Below, piece by piece: positions 42,029-50,465 of a DNA stretch of 64,000 nucleotides. Source of the stretch: an uncultured Alphaproteobacteria bacterium. Lineage in GTDB: Bacteria; Pseudomonadota; Alphaproteobacteria; Rhodobacterales; Rhodobacteraceae. Within the stretch, counting starts at the first letter, position 1. Each line of letters opens with the position of its first letter. The stretch spans positions 1 through 64,000 of the forward strand of contig CACFNV010000002.1 in assembly GCA_902567635.1 (NCBI GenBank), in the 5' to 3' direction. Under the pieces are notes generated by a model. That model saw only the letters and a list, made by a program, of their open reading frames with translations, searched no databases and was not told the origin of the DNA. The translations under genes and the position numbers were made by a program.

Positions 42029-42496
42029 CTATTTTGCCTTCACTGCAAAAGAAACAGTTTTGGTAAAGGTTTTTTCTGAATTTCTGAATTTTAATAGAAT
42101 ATCTTTTGTTGAATCTACCCTAAGGTCTCTATCAATACCAACAAACATTATATGTAGCCCTCCTGGTATGAAATTTACCTTATCACCCTTATCTATATCA
42201 ATTTGGTCCAAATGTATCATTGAAACTACCCCATCTTTTTCCTCAGACGTGTGTAACATGGTAGAACCAAAGTCACTAACTGCTTCCAATAGTGTAATTT
42301 TTTGACCACTTAAATTTTCTAACACCATATAGCCAGCGGCAGACTTAGCATTTTTTCCGATAACATTAATAAATGGGTTAGTAATTTTTATTTGTTCACT
42401 CTGCGCAAATGCTTTTTTAGATGTTGCAACTGAATTTTCGATTATGAGAATAAATATGAAAATAAAAGAGACTGCTTTTAAGTTTGATTTGATCAT
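42029..42496 (-). CDS. PCu(A)C-family periplasmic copper chaperone
   Basis: A 155-residue exported protein (signal peptide residues 1-31, cleavage near AFAQ). It carries the exact copper motif H-x10-M-x21-H-x-M of PCuAC proteins at His82, Met93, His115 and Met117. PCuAC binds Cu(I) and hands it to SCO or directly to the CuA site of subunit II of cytochrome c oxidase. It is first in a two-gene operon with the SCO gene. No oxidase structural genes lie in the window. Confidence 0.94.
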   Translation of the reverse strand: MIKSNLKAVSFIFIFILIIENSVATSKKAFAQSEQIKITNPFINVIGKNAKSAAGYMVLENLSGQKITLLEAVSDFGSTMLHTSEEKDGVVSMIHLDQIDIDKGDKVNFIPGGLHIMFVGIDRDLRVDSTKDILLKFRNSEKTFTKTVSFAVKAK

Positions 42497-42658
42497 GAAA
42501 AAATGCCCTGCAAATATTTAACAGAAGGTCTATCGGAAAGGTTCATTTTGTCAAATTCTAAATTATAATATATATAAATTTTTTTAATTGGCTGATATCT
42601 AATTATTTTATATAAAATAAGCATTTGCTTTTGATTTCCATGGGAGCATGTTTAATAA

Positions 42659-43324
42659 ATGGTTAAAACTCTATTAGATGGATTCGAGAATTTTAGGAAA
42701 GAATATTTTTCTGAAAATTCAGTTTTGTTCCAAAAACTTGTGCGAAAAGGACAGTCTCCGAAAATTATGGTTGTGTGTTGCTCGGATTCTCGCGTTGACC
42801 CTGCAATACTGTTTGGGTTAAAGCCAGGTGATCTATTTGTTATCAGAAATGTGGCTAATCTAATACCTCCTTACAGGTCAGATGATCAATTTCATGGAGT
42901 GAGTGCGGCACTTGAATTTGGTGTTAAGGATTTAGCTGTTTCAGACATTGTAGTTTTAGGGCATGCGTTCTGCGGAGGAATCTCCGCATTATGTAAAAGA
43001 GTAATAAATGAAAATAAAAATGAGCATAATACAGAGAAAAAGGATGGTGATAGGGATTTTATTAATAAATGGGTTGATATAGCAAAACCTGCCCTGACAG
43101 AAATCAATTTTGATGATTGGCCGGGTAGCTCACAACATGAGGCGGAAAGAAAGGCAATATTAAACTCTGTTATGAACCTTAAAACATTCCCTTGGATTAA
43201 AACTGCTATTAAAAGTAAAAAACTAAGAGTACATGGTTGGTGGTTTGATATGAAAAATGGTGCGCTTTGGGGTAATGAAGAGTCTTCAAATAAATTTGTG
43301 AAATTAGTTCCCGGAGCAGTATGA
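42659..43324 (+). CDS. Beta-class carbonic anhydrase
   Basis: A 221-residue beta-carbonic anhydrase with zinc ligands Cys41 (CSDSR, 41-45), His102 and Cys105 (GHAFCGG) and the Asp43-Arg45 dyad. It interconverts CO2 and bicarbonate and normally forms dimers or tetramers. The C-terminus keeps the VHGWWFDMKNGALW strand typical of bacterial members. Its last four bases overlap the start of the methyltransferase gene (ATGA), so the two are co-translated. Confidence 0.95.
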   Translation: MVKTLLDGFENFRKEYFSENSVLFQKLVRKGQSPKIMVVCCSDSRVDPAILFGLKPGDLFVIRNVANLIPPYRSDDQFHGVSAALEFGVKDLAVSDIVVLGHAFCGGISALCKRVINENKNEHNTEKKDGDRDFINKWVDIAKPALTEINFDDWPGSSQHEAERKAILNSVMNLKTFPWIKTAIKSKKLRVHGWWFDMKNGALWGNEESSNKFVKLVPGAV

Positions 43325-43917
43325 CAGAAGATCAACAAACGATATCAGTTTATAATAAAAATATAGAACGATATAAAAAACTAGTTGTTACTACAAATTT
43401 AGACAAAAATGTCGAACTGTTTTTGAAAATGCTTAAAAGTAAAGCAGTTGTTTTGGATGCTGGTTGCGGTATTGGACAAGTATCATCAAAACTGCAATCA
43501 CTTGGCCATGTTGTCTACCCAATCGATGCTTCATTAGAGATGGTCAGGGTAGCCAGAACAGAATTCCAAGTGAATGCTACGCAACGCACTTTTGATCAGA
43601 TTGATGAGGTTAAGTTTTTTGGAGGAATTTGGGCTAATTTTAGTCTTCTTCATACCGAAAAAAAATATTTTCCTGAAAATCTAAATAAATTATTTATCGC
43701 ACTAAAACAAAATGGAGTATTTTTCTTTAGTCTTAAATATGGAACCGGAGAAAATAGAGACTCATTAGGAAGATATTATAGCTATTATTCGAAAGAAGAA
43801 GTTTTAGATATTTTGAACAAAGTTGGTTTTGTAGTGAGAAAACAGACTAATGGTGAAGACAAAGGGTTAACAAATGCTATTGAAAAATGGATGGGTTTTT
43901 TTTGTACAAAGAAATAA
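43321..43917 (+). CDS. Class I SAM-dependent methyltransferase
   Basis: A 198-residue methyltransferase with motif I VLDAGCGIG (44-52) and a following acidic position IDASLEM (strand 2), plus a FDQIDEVKFFGGIWANFSLLH segment for motif IV and an ALKQNGVFFFSLKYG strand typical of UbiE/Tam-like small-molecule methyltransferases. Acceptor unknown. The 4-nt overlap with carbonic anhydrase suggests co-regulation rather than a shared reaction. Confidence 0.85.
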   Translation: MTEDQQTISVYNKNIERYKKLVVTTNLDKNVELFLKMLKSKAVVLDAGCGIGQVSSKLQSLGHVVYPIDASLEMVRVARTEFQVNATQRTFDQIDEVKFFGGIWANFSLLHTEKKYFPENLNKLFIALKQNGVFFFSLKYGTGENRDSLGRYYSYYSKEEVLDILNKVGFVVRKQTNGEDKGLTNAIEKWMGFFCTKK

Positions 43918-43933
43918 TATTTGAGGAGGAAAA

Positions 43934-44209
43934 ATGATTTTAAGGAAGATCTGGTTCTTATCTCTATCTTCTATATTTTTGGGTAGTTGCATGACTGGTT
44001 CAATATTAAGTGAAAGGTTCGCGAATGAATGTCAGAGAGCTGGCTTCAAAAAAGGGTCAAATGTATATAAATTATGCATTGAGAACAAAAAGGATATATA
44101 CAAGATAGATCAAGCTAACAGTCTGAGAAATCTGAACGACACGAATACGAGTATATCAAATACGTCAGGTAATACCGTATCTTTCAGTGCTACCTTTCGC
44201 TTGAATTGA
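43934..44209 (+). CDS. Small putative lipoprotein
   Basis: A 91-residue protein with a lipoprotein signal peptide ending in LGSC (Cys19), a mature region with two more cysteines (NECQRA and YKLCIEN) and a Thr/Ser/Asn-rich C-terminal third. A strong GAGGAGG ribosome binding site 17 bp after the methyltransferase stop places it in the same operon. The imperfect hairpin at 44225 may end this transcript. No family recognised. Confidence 0.75.
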   Translation: MILRKIWFLSLSSIFLGSCMTGSILSERFANECQRAGFKKGSNVYKLCIENKKDIYKIDQANSLRNLNDTNTSISNTSGNTVSFSATFRLN

Positions 44210-44224
44210 TTTATAGGCGTTTCT

Positions 44225-44250
44225 CTATCTAATAAGGCTTATTTAGATAG
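44225..44250 (+). terminator. Imperfect hairpin after the lipoprotein gene
   Basis: CTATCTAATAA (44225-44235) pairs with TTATTTAGATAG (44239-44250) with one bulged base and a 3-nt loop, 16 bp after the stop codon. The following GCTTTAA is a weak U-tract; low-strength terminator candidate. Confidence 0.4.
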
Positions 44251-44310
44251 GCTTTAACATTTGTTTAAATTTCTGTGGGTAATGATGCTTGACAAGAAGG
44301 GTTAGAAAAG

Positions 44311-45243
44311 ATGATTTTTAATAAAAATCAGTTAGGCATTTTCTATATAATCTTAGGAATGACCATATATAGCTTTCATGACTTGAGCGTTAAGCTGATT
44401 TCGCAAGATACCTCCATTCTGCAAATCTTTCTAACAAGAGGGTCTGTAGGAGTTATTGTGACATTTTTAATTCTGAAATATTTGAATTATAAAGGTCAAC
44501 TGTATCCTTACTTTCCCAAGTTAGCGTTACTTCGATGTGTGTTAATGCATTTTGGCTTTTTTATATTCTTTATTTGTTTAGAAAAAATGCCCCTAGCTAT
44601 TGTTACGGCGCTTTTCTTTGTATCACCATTTTTTATATCAATACTATCTAAAATATTTTTGAAAGAAGTTATTGGAGGATTTAGGTTAATAGTAATTTTT
44701 GTCGGTTTCCTTGGGGTGGTCTTGATTGTTAAGCCTAACAGCGAACAAGGGTTTGAGTTGTTTTTTTTAGCTCCCTTATTCACTGCGTTTGCATATGCAT
44801 CAGCAATGGTGATTTCAAACTACACTTCTTATAAAGAAAATGCTTTTGTACAGGCTTTACAACAATATTTTGTGAGTTTTATTTTGACGCTTATTACTCT
44901 ATTAGTAATAAGAAGTGGTATTATTGATTATAATCAATTAGATGGGTGGGAATTTGTTACAAGAGAAATCCAATTAGAAAACTTTAACTTTTTTATAATC
45001 ATTGTAGTTCTGGCAGTTTTTGGCTGTTTGGGCATTGTGTCCTTAATTCATGCATATCAGATTGGCTCTCCAATAAGTAACGGACCTGTAGAATATATTC
45101 TTCTAGTGCTAGCTGTTATAAACGGATTTTTGTTTTTGGGAGAGGTTCCTGACAAATTATCTACATTGGGAATGGTTTTCATAATTTTTGGAGGGTGCAG
45201 CTTATTTTTACGTGAAGCCTTTGGAAAAAAAGTTAAACTATAA
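44311..45243 (+). CDS. EamA/DMT-family metabolite exporter
   Basis: A 310-residue ten-helix protein with two EamA halves. FFVSPFFISILSKIFLKEVIGG ends the first repeat and VEYILLVLAVINGFLFLGEVPD the second, each placing the conserved Glu after the helix. It resembles the alphaproteobacterial SAM/riboflavin-transporter-like subgroup of DMT proteins, but substrate cannot be inferred. Monocistronic. Confidence 0.88.
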   Translation: MIFNKNQLGIFYIILGMTIYSFHDLSVKLISQDTSILQIFLTRGSVGVIVTFLILKYLNYKGQLYPYFPKLALLRCVLMHFGFFIFFICLEKMPLAIVTALFFVSPFFISILSKIFLKEVIGGFRLIVIFVGFLGVVLIVKPNSEQGFELFFLAPLFTAFAYASAMVISNYTSYKENAFVQALQQYFVSFILTLITLLVIRSGIIDYNQLDGWEFVTREIQLENFNFFIIIVVLAVFGCLGIVSLIHAYQIGSPISNGPVEYILLVLAVINGFLFLGEVPDKLSTLGMVFIIFGGCSLFLREAFGKKVKL

Positions 45244-45336
45244 GAGCTAATAAGTTGACGTAAGGTTAATTTTGTTGACTTTTATGCATTTAAAAGAAAA
45301 AATGAGCTATGCGTGCATTTTTTTGGAAAAATAGTC

Positions 45337-45696
45337 ATGGACCAAAATGCCTTTGATCAACTTAAGAGTGCTCTTCAATCTAAAACTGTTGAAAAAGATG
45401 AAATAATTTTTAATGAGGGTGAACAAGCTGGTGATGGCTATATTCTTTCGCTAGGAGAAGTTCTTCTGCTTCAAAAAGGAACTAGTGGTACTGAAGTTCA
45501 AAAGCAAAAGATAAAGTCTATGCAAGTTTTTGGTATTTGGAACTCGATATTTGAGTCGGAATCCAGGCTTTTTACAGCCAAGGCCTGTGAGAAGTCTTCA
45601 TTGCTGGTTATACCCAGGGCAACACTTGAGAAGAAACTAAAAACACTAGACCCCTTCCTCAGATTTTGTTTTCGACAGGCAATCCCAATAGAATGA
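45337..45696 (+). CDS. Stand-alone cyclic-nucleotide-binding-domain protein
   Basis: A 119-residue protein consisting of one Crp-type cNMP-binding beta-barrel (VEKDEIIFNEGEQAGDGYILSLGEVLLLQ is the opening strand pair, followed by FGIWNSIFES and a C-terminal helix). There is no DNA-binding helix-turn-helix, and the phosphate-binding cassette is degenerate, lacking the GELAL-R motif. So it probably binds a ligand other than cAMP or acts as a protein-interaction module. The start at 45337 is preferred to the GTG at 45313. Convergent with an MFS gene 20 bp away. Confidence 0.75.
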   Translation: MDQNAFDQLKSALQSKTVEKDEIIFNEGEQAGDGYILSLGEVLLLQKGTSGTEVQKQKIKSMQVFGIWNSIFESESRLFTAKACEKSSLLVIPRATLEKKLKTLDPFLRFCFRQAIPIE

Positions 45697-45715
45697 TACA
45701 TAAATATAGTTAAAT

Positions 45716-46903
45716 CTATATTTTCTTTTTTTCAAAAATTCCAAATTCTTTAATAAAGAATACAAGTCCCAGTACAGGTCCTGGGAGAAGAATCCAGGCG
45801 ATGTAATTCCCGATTGAGTCATAAAAAAAAGTAGTAACATATATAGTGATCATGCTTATTGAAAAACCCACACAATTTTGCAATGTTAGAGCCGTCCCAA
45901 CTAAATCTTTAGGACAGACTGATGAAGAAATGGCAGAAAAGTGAGGAGAGTCAGAAATCACAAAGAAACCCCAAAATAGAAAAATAAAAACATCAAAATA
46001 AAAGTAATTATTTCCTATTAAAGGATAAACCAGGCAAATTAAACCACTCAAAAAAAGAGAAACAAATACTACAAAAGGGCTACCATAGTTCTTTGATACA
46101 ATGCCCCCGACGATGCATCCCATGCAACCAATGCCTATAACAAAAAAGCTTAATAATGAGACGGTGTATTCCAAACTAAAGGAAGTCGTCTTGAGAAGTG
46201 ATAGAGTTAACAGTAAAGGCACACATGTCCAAAATGCGTATAATTCCCACATATGACCAAAATAACCGAGAGCTGAAGAAACATATTTTTTATTTTTGAA
46301 TAGTTTTCCAAAATCGGAAATAAAATTGAAGTTTTGATTTTTTTTAGGTTTATGATAGGGGCCATCTCCAAGCATAAAGATGATTGCTGAAGAGAATATG
46401 CACAGAATAGATGCTACTCCTATAGTATATTGCCAATCAAAGGTAATTCCAACTGCCCGAATTAGGTAAGGGAGAGCAGACCCCATAACAAGCATACCTA
46501 CGAGTAAACTAAGGCTATTTGCTGCTCTTTTGGGATCCCAAGTTATTATTAGTTTCATTCCAACAGGATATATTCCCGCCAACGACATTCCCACTATGAA
46601 CCTCAATAATAGGGCAATAAAAAAGGGTATATTGTCGATAACTATAAGGAAGTTTGCAAACGCCCCAGTTAAACAACATAAAGATACAATTATTGATGGC
46701 TTGTATCGATCGGCAAACCCTGTAACTGCAAAAAGAAGTGTTCCAAATATAAATCCTAATTGAACTGAATTTGTAATTATTCCTATCCCGCTGTCGCTCA
46801 AAAGCCAAATTTCTTTTATCTGGGTAATAACGCCGTTAGTACTGAACCATAAAGAGGTTCCCAGCATCTCTGCGAAAACAATAAATATTACAGCCTTATG
46901 CAT
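45716..46903 (-). CDS. MFS transporter
   Basis: A 395-residue major facilitator with about twelve helices; motif A is present in altered form as GFADRYKPS between helices 2 and 3, and RFIVGMSLAGIYPVGMKLIITWDPKRA follows helix 4. It belongs to the broad YfkF/cyanate-like set of anion and drug transporters. Its start overlaps the end of the enoyl-CoA hydratase gene by 8 nt, so the two form an operon; the substrate may be a carboxylic acid related to the CoA intermediate. Confidence 0.86.
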   Translation of the reverse strand: MHKAVIFIVFAEMLGTSLWFSTNGVITQIKEIWLLSDSGIGIITNSVQLGFIFGTLLFAVTGFADRYKPSIIVSLCCLTGAFANFLIVIDNIPFFIALLLRFIVGMSLAGIYPVGMKLIITWDPKRAANSLSLLVGMLVMGSALPYLIRAVGITFDWQYTIGVASILCIFSSAIIFMLGDGPYHKPKKNQNFNFISDFGKLFKNKKYVSSALGYFGHMWELYAFWTCVPLLLTLSLLKTTSFSLEYTVSLLSFFVIGIGCMGCIVGGIVSKNYGSPFVVFVSLFLSGLICLVYPLIGNNYFYFDVFIFLFWGFFVISDSPHFSAISSSVCPKDLVGTALTLQNCVGFSISMITIYVTTFFYDSIGNYIAWILLPGPVLGLVFFIKEFGIFEKKKI

Positions 46904-47717
46904 CCGGTTTAAATCGTCTATTTCGATAAACTAAGGCTTCTTTCATTCCTTTATTTCGAGCTATCTCCATAAATCTCTTTTTATCAGGAGATCCCTTTGA
47001 TTCAATTTGATAGTCAATTTCCAAACTATTTTGAAGAGATTTAAGTAAACCTTGAATTTCATAACTTTGATTGATGGCCTTTTTTGTTTCCCTTACTAAA
47101 TTAGTATCTATTTCAGCCAAATTAAAGGCAATTTCTTTAGCTGTTTTTAGTAAAAATTTCTCTTCAGTTAATCTAGTTACCAAGCCTAATCTAAGAGCTT
47201 CCTCAGCTTTAATATTATCTTTTCCTAAAAGAATAATCTCCTTGGCAGCTTTTATGCCGGTGACCCAAGGTAAAAGCATTGTTACAATTCCAGCTCCAAA
47301 CCTTAATTCAGGTTCACCAAAAAAAGCATCTTTTGACGCAATTGTTATGTCGCAAGCTAACGCTAGTTCAAATGCGCCAGCTAAACAAGCTCCTCTAATA
47401 GCTGCTATTGTTGGTTTAGGACTATGCCAAAAACGCATTATAGTTTTAAAATCTAAGTCTAGAATCTCCTTCCACTCTTTGCCTTTTGGAGATTTTTCAA
47501 GCTGATCTTTTAAATCAAAACCTGAAGAAAAGGTGTTACCCTTACCAGAAATAATAATAGCCTTTATCTCATTGTCTTCTTCTGCAAAATCCATAGCTTT
47601 ATTTAACATTTCAAGGGTTTCACTATCCAAGGCATTTTTTCTTTCAGGCCTGTTTATAGTTATGAGAGCTAAACTACCTTCTACCTCATAAATAATATTA
47701 TTAGTGGTTTTTGTCAT
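46896..47717 (-). CDS. Enoyl-CoA hydratase/isomerase family protein
   Basis: A 273-residue crotonase. The oxyanion/CoA site is NTFSSGFDL (61-69), and Glu117 in GAFELALACD is the first catalytic Glu. The second position (ELRFGAGIVTMLLP) has no acid, unlike true hydratases, so the reaction may be isomerase-, decarboxylase- or hydrolase-like. It is paired with a downstream MFS gene by an 8-nt overlap. It is not a close paralogue of the crotonase at 8430, which has the opposite Glu retained. Confidence 0.87.
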   Translation of the reverse strand: MTKTTNNIIYEVEGSLALITINRPERKNALDSETLEMLNKAMDFAEEDNEIKAIIISGKGNTFSSGFDLKDQLEKSPKGKEWKEILDLDFKTIMRFWHSPKPTIAAIRGACLAGAFELALACDITIASKDAFFGEPELRFGAGIVTMLLPWVTGIKAAKEIILLGKDNIKAEEALRLGLVTRLTEEKFLLKTAKEIAFNLAEIDTNLVRETKKAINQSYEIQGLLKSLQNSLEIDYQIESKGSPDKKRFMEIARNKGMKEALVYRNRRFKPDA

Positions 47718-47776
47718 ATGAAAACTATACAGATTACCTAATTAAAAGCGAGAGTTTAGAAAATGTAAAAATACAG

Positions 47777-48637
47777 TTAGTTTGCTTTTCCTGGTAATTG
47801 CTTAGCAAATATTAAAATATAAGCTGTAGATAAAATAATTAGCGTGGAGCCTAAAACGAACCAAATATCTATAAGTTCTCCAAAGAATATAAAACCAATT
47901 AATGTTGCCCAAACCAATTGAAGGTAATTTGCTGGTTGAGTTACACTAATTGGGGCCAGTTTGAACGCAAGTGTCATAGTATAGTGACCACAGGTCGCAA
48001 AAAATGCAACTAATGATAGCCAAAGTGTTTCATATAAAGAAGGAGTTTGCCAGAAAAAGATAGCAAATGGAGCTAGTACTAAAGTCACAATAGAGTTCAA
48101 GCCTGTTAAAACTTCTATTATAGAATTTGAAGAAGATAGTTGTTTTGCAAGAATATAAGAACCTGCAAAAAAAATGGTTGCGATAATCATAGTTAACTGG
48201 CCTATTTCTATTCCTGTACCACTTGGGTTTACAATAACAAACATGCCAGTAAAACCAACTGCCAAAGCCAAAATTAATTTTTTAGATAATCTCTCTCCAA
48301 GGAAAAAGAAAGCAGCAATTGTCACAAAAACTGGGGTCATGTAACCAATTACGGTAACCTCGGACACTGGAATGGTAGCCATAGCAAAAAACCATCCTAT
48401 AACTCCCAAGCCATGGCATATACCGCGAGCAAAATGTATTTTATTTTTTTCTTGGTCAGCTTGAGTTACAAACATTTTAAATATAAGAGGGAGAAAAAAA
48501 ATCGTACTAGCGACATATCTGACAAAAGCAGCAACGGGCGCAGGCAAATCAGTACCCAGATGTCTTACCATTCCAGTAACAATAGCAAACAGAATGGTAG
48601 TGATTACCATCCAAAAAATAGCATGTAGATTCTTCAT
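47777..48637 (-). CDS. EamA/DMT-family metabolite exporter
   Basis: A 286-residue ten-helix DMT protein. The first EamA repeat ends YMTPVFVTIAAFFFLGERLSK and the second LQLVWATLIGFIFFGELID, both with the family Gly-Glu. Closest in feel to the alphaproteobacterial RhaT-like exporters. Divergent from the SRAP gene. Substrate unknown. Confidence 0.88.
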   Translation of the reverse strand: MKNLHAIFWMVITTILFAIVTGMVRHLGTDLPAPVAAFVRYVASTIFFLPLIFKMFVTQADQEKNKIHFARGICHGLGVIGWFFAMATIPVSEVTVIGYMTPVFVTIAAFFFLGERLSKKLILALAVGFTGMFVIVNPSGTGIEIGQLTMIIATIFFAGSYILAKQLSSSNSIIEVLTGLNSIVTLVLAPFAIFFWQTPSLYETLWLSLVAFFATCGHYTMTLAFKLAPISVTQPANYLQLVWATLIGFIFFGELIDIWFVLGSTLIILSTAYILIFAKQLPGKAN

Positions 48638-48717
48638 TTAGTTTTGGGTTTAAAAATTCTAAAAAATTAATATGCTGTTTTAATTATATCGTCAATATTA
48701 TCTTATTTTTAAAAATT

Positions 48718-49299
48718 ATGTGCGGAAGATTTACACTTAGAAATTTTGAACAGGTTAAATCAGTTCATGATATAATCATTGATCCATCCTATAATATTGC
48801 CCCCTCACAACAGGCTTTGGTTATAAAGGAAGATGAGACACTAGATTTTATAGACTGGTCTTTTTCACCATTTTGGGCAAAAAAGCCATTTAACTTGATC
48901 AATGTGCAGTACGATAGCCTTGATGTAAAGCCAAGCTTTAAAAATTACAAAAAATGTGTTTTTTTGGCAGACGGTTGGTATGAATGGGTCAGATTAAAGG
49001 ATGGTTCGAGTAAGCCCATATTCATTCATCTAAATAATGATCTTTTTTATTTTGCGGCTATTTATAATGATGCGGGTGGAGCTATTGTGACAATAGACGC
49101 ACAGGCCAGTTTGAAAAATATACATCACAGACAACCAATGGTATTGAATGCAGAAGAAATTAAGGAATGGTTATTCTCAGAGAAGCAAGTTATTTTCTCT
49201 AAAATAATTGAGGCAATATCTTCATATGAGGTAAGCAAATATGTTAACTCTCCTAGAAATAATGATACAAAGTGCGTTCAACAAATTTCAGAAAAATAG
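48718..49299 (+). CDS. SRAP-family (YedK/HMCES) abasic-site protein
   Basis: A 193-residue SOS-response-associated peptidase. Cys2 after Met removal is the residue that forms a thiazolidine crosslink with abasic sites in single-stranded DNA; Asn26 (YNIAPSQ), Glu89 (GWYEW) and His136 (NIHHRQPMVL) complete the active site. The usual NARAET segment that contacts DNA is replaced by NVQYDSLDVKPSF, so DNA contacts may differ. No lexA or imuBC genes nearby. Convergent with the class V aminotransferase gene. Confidence 0.92.
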   Translation: MCGRFTLRNFEQVKSVHDIIIDPSYNIAPSQQALVIKEDETLDFIDWSFSPFWAKKPFNLINVQYDSLDVKPSFKNYKKCVFLADGWYEWVRLKDGSSKPIFIHLNNDLFYFAAIYNDAGGAIVTIDAQASLKNIHHRQPMVLNAEEIKEWLFSEKQVIFSKIIEAISSYEVSKYVNSPRNNDTKCVQQISEK

Positions 49300-49321
49300 A
49301 AATTTTTCCTAATATAGATAA

Positions 49322-50455
49322 TTATAACAACTTTGATAGTACTGTCTCAAGTCTATCGAAATCGTTATTATTGTTCCATAGGTGTGGAGTTATTCGGAGA
49401 GATCCTCCTCTTTCAGACAGGTATATTTTTTCTATGCTAAGCGCCTCCAAGATATTTTCTGGAGCACCTTTTGGTAATTTCGCTCCTATAAAATGCGGAC
49501 CTCTATTTTTGGGTTCAGAAACTGTAAGACCCAATTTTTTCAGTTTTTCAGAAACGGAAATACTTTGATGATAAAGTGTAGATTCTATGTTTTTTATTCC
49601 CCACTTTTTTATTTGTTTTAGCGCTGCTACTACACCAGGAATCAGAGCAAAATTCGATCTCTGTCCCATATCATATCTGATCGCTCCGTCCTCATAACAA
49701 TCTTGATAATTGACTAAATTAGCGAAGTCTTTGCTATCCTTTCTTTGTATCCAACCTTCCTCCAGAGGTGTACCCTCTAAATATCTTGAGGACACATATA
49801 GAAATCCAGTAGTGTAGGGGCCGAGCATCCACTTGTAATTTGCAGTTATTGCGAAGGCAGGATCGATTTCTGTTAAATCAATATAAAAGGCGCCGGCAGA
49901 TTGAGTTAAATCTAAAACTAGTTCAGCATCCATTTCTCTACATTTTCTGCTTATCTCTTTAAGACCTACAAGTGAGCCATTAGTCCATAATATATTCGGA
50001 ACTGCCACCACTGAGACCGTTTCATCCATTTGATCAAGAATATATTGAGTGGCGGCCTCCTGTTCAGGAATAGTTATAGTAACTATTTGTGCATTATTTA
50101 TTTTAGCAGCTCTTCTCCAGGGGTATACATTAGAAGGAAACTGATTTTCTAAAACAAGAATTTTTGAGCCGTTATCAATCTTTATATTGTTAGCAGCTAT
50201 TTGTAACCCATATGAGGCAGAGGGAATTATGGCAACGTTCTGTGAAGTAGTTTTTAGAAGTTCAGAAAATAATGATCTAGCTATATGAACATCTTGATAA
50301 AAATGATCTATTTTTAATGTCCAGGGTCTTGCCTTAAGCCTGCTCCCCTTGTCAATAGCTTCCACCACAGAGTTCATTAAAGGGGACATATACGCAGTGT
50401 TTAAATAAGCTACATCTTCTGGGATATCAAAAAGATCGCGTTGACAATCAATCAT
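49322..50455 (-). CDS. Class V PLP-dependent aminotransferase
   Basis: A 377-residue fold-type I PLP enzyme of the class V/NifS-like group. Lys208 in TANYKWMLGPYTTGFLYV is the predicted Schiff-base lysine and Asp182 (LVLDLTQSAGAF) the pyridine-nitrogen partner. Sequence form is closer to isopenicillin-N-epimerase-like and kynureninase-like relatives than to cysteine desulfurases. Ten bp downstream of the class III aminotransferase gene, on the same strand; the pair may handle an amino acid released by the ureide pathway upstream. Confidence 0.88.
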   Translation of the reverse strand: MIDCQRDLFDIPEDVAYLNTAYMSPLMNSVVEAIDKGSRLKARPWTLKIDHFYQDVHIARSLFSELLKTTSQNVAIIPSASYGLQIAANNIKIDNGSKILVLENQFPSNVYPWRRAAKINNAQIVTITIPEQEAATQYILDQMDETVSVVAVPNILWTNGSLVGLKEISRKCREMDAELVLDLTQSAGAFYIDLTEIDPAFAITANYKWMLGPYTTGFLYVSSRYLEGTPLEEGWIQRKDSKDFANLVNYQDCYEDGAIRYDMGQRSNFALIPGVVAALKQIKKWGIKNIESTLYHQSISVSEKLKKLGLTVSEPKNRGPHFIGAKLPKGAPENILEALSIEKIYLSERGGSLRITPHLWNNNNDFDRLETVLSKLL

Positions 50456-50465
50456 TACAGTTGTC

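Noticed and set aside
42892-43338. 148-codon minus-strand frame over the carbonic anhydrase gene
   Set aside because: Antisense to an intact beta-carbonic anhydrase with all catalytic residues; composition is a mirror of that gene.
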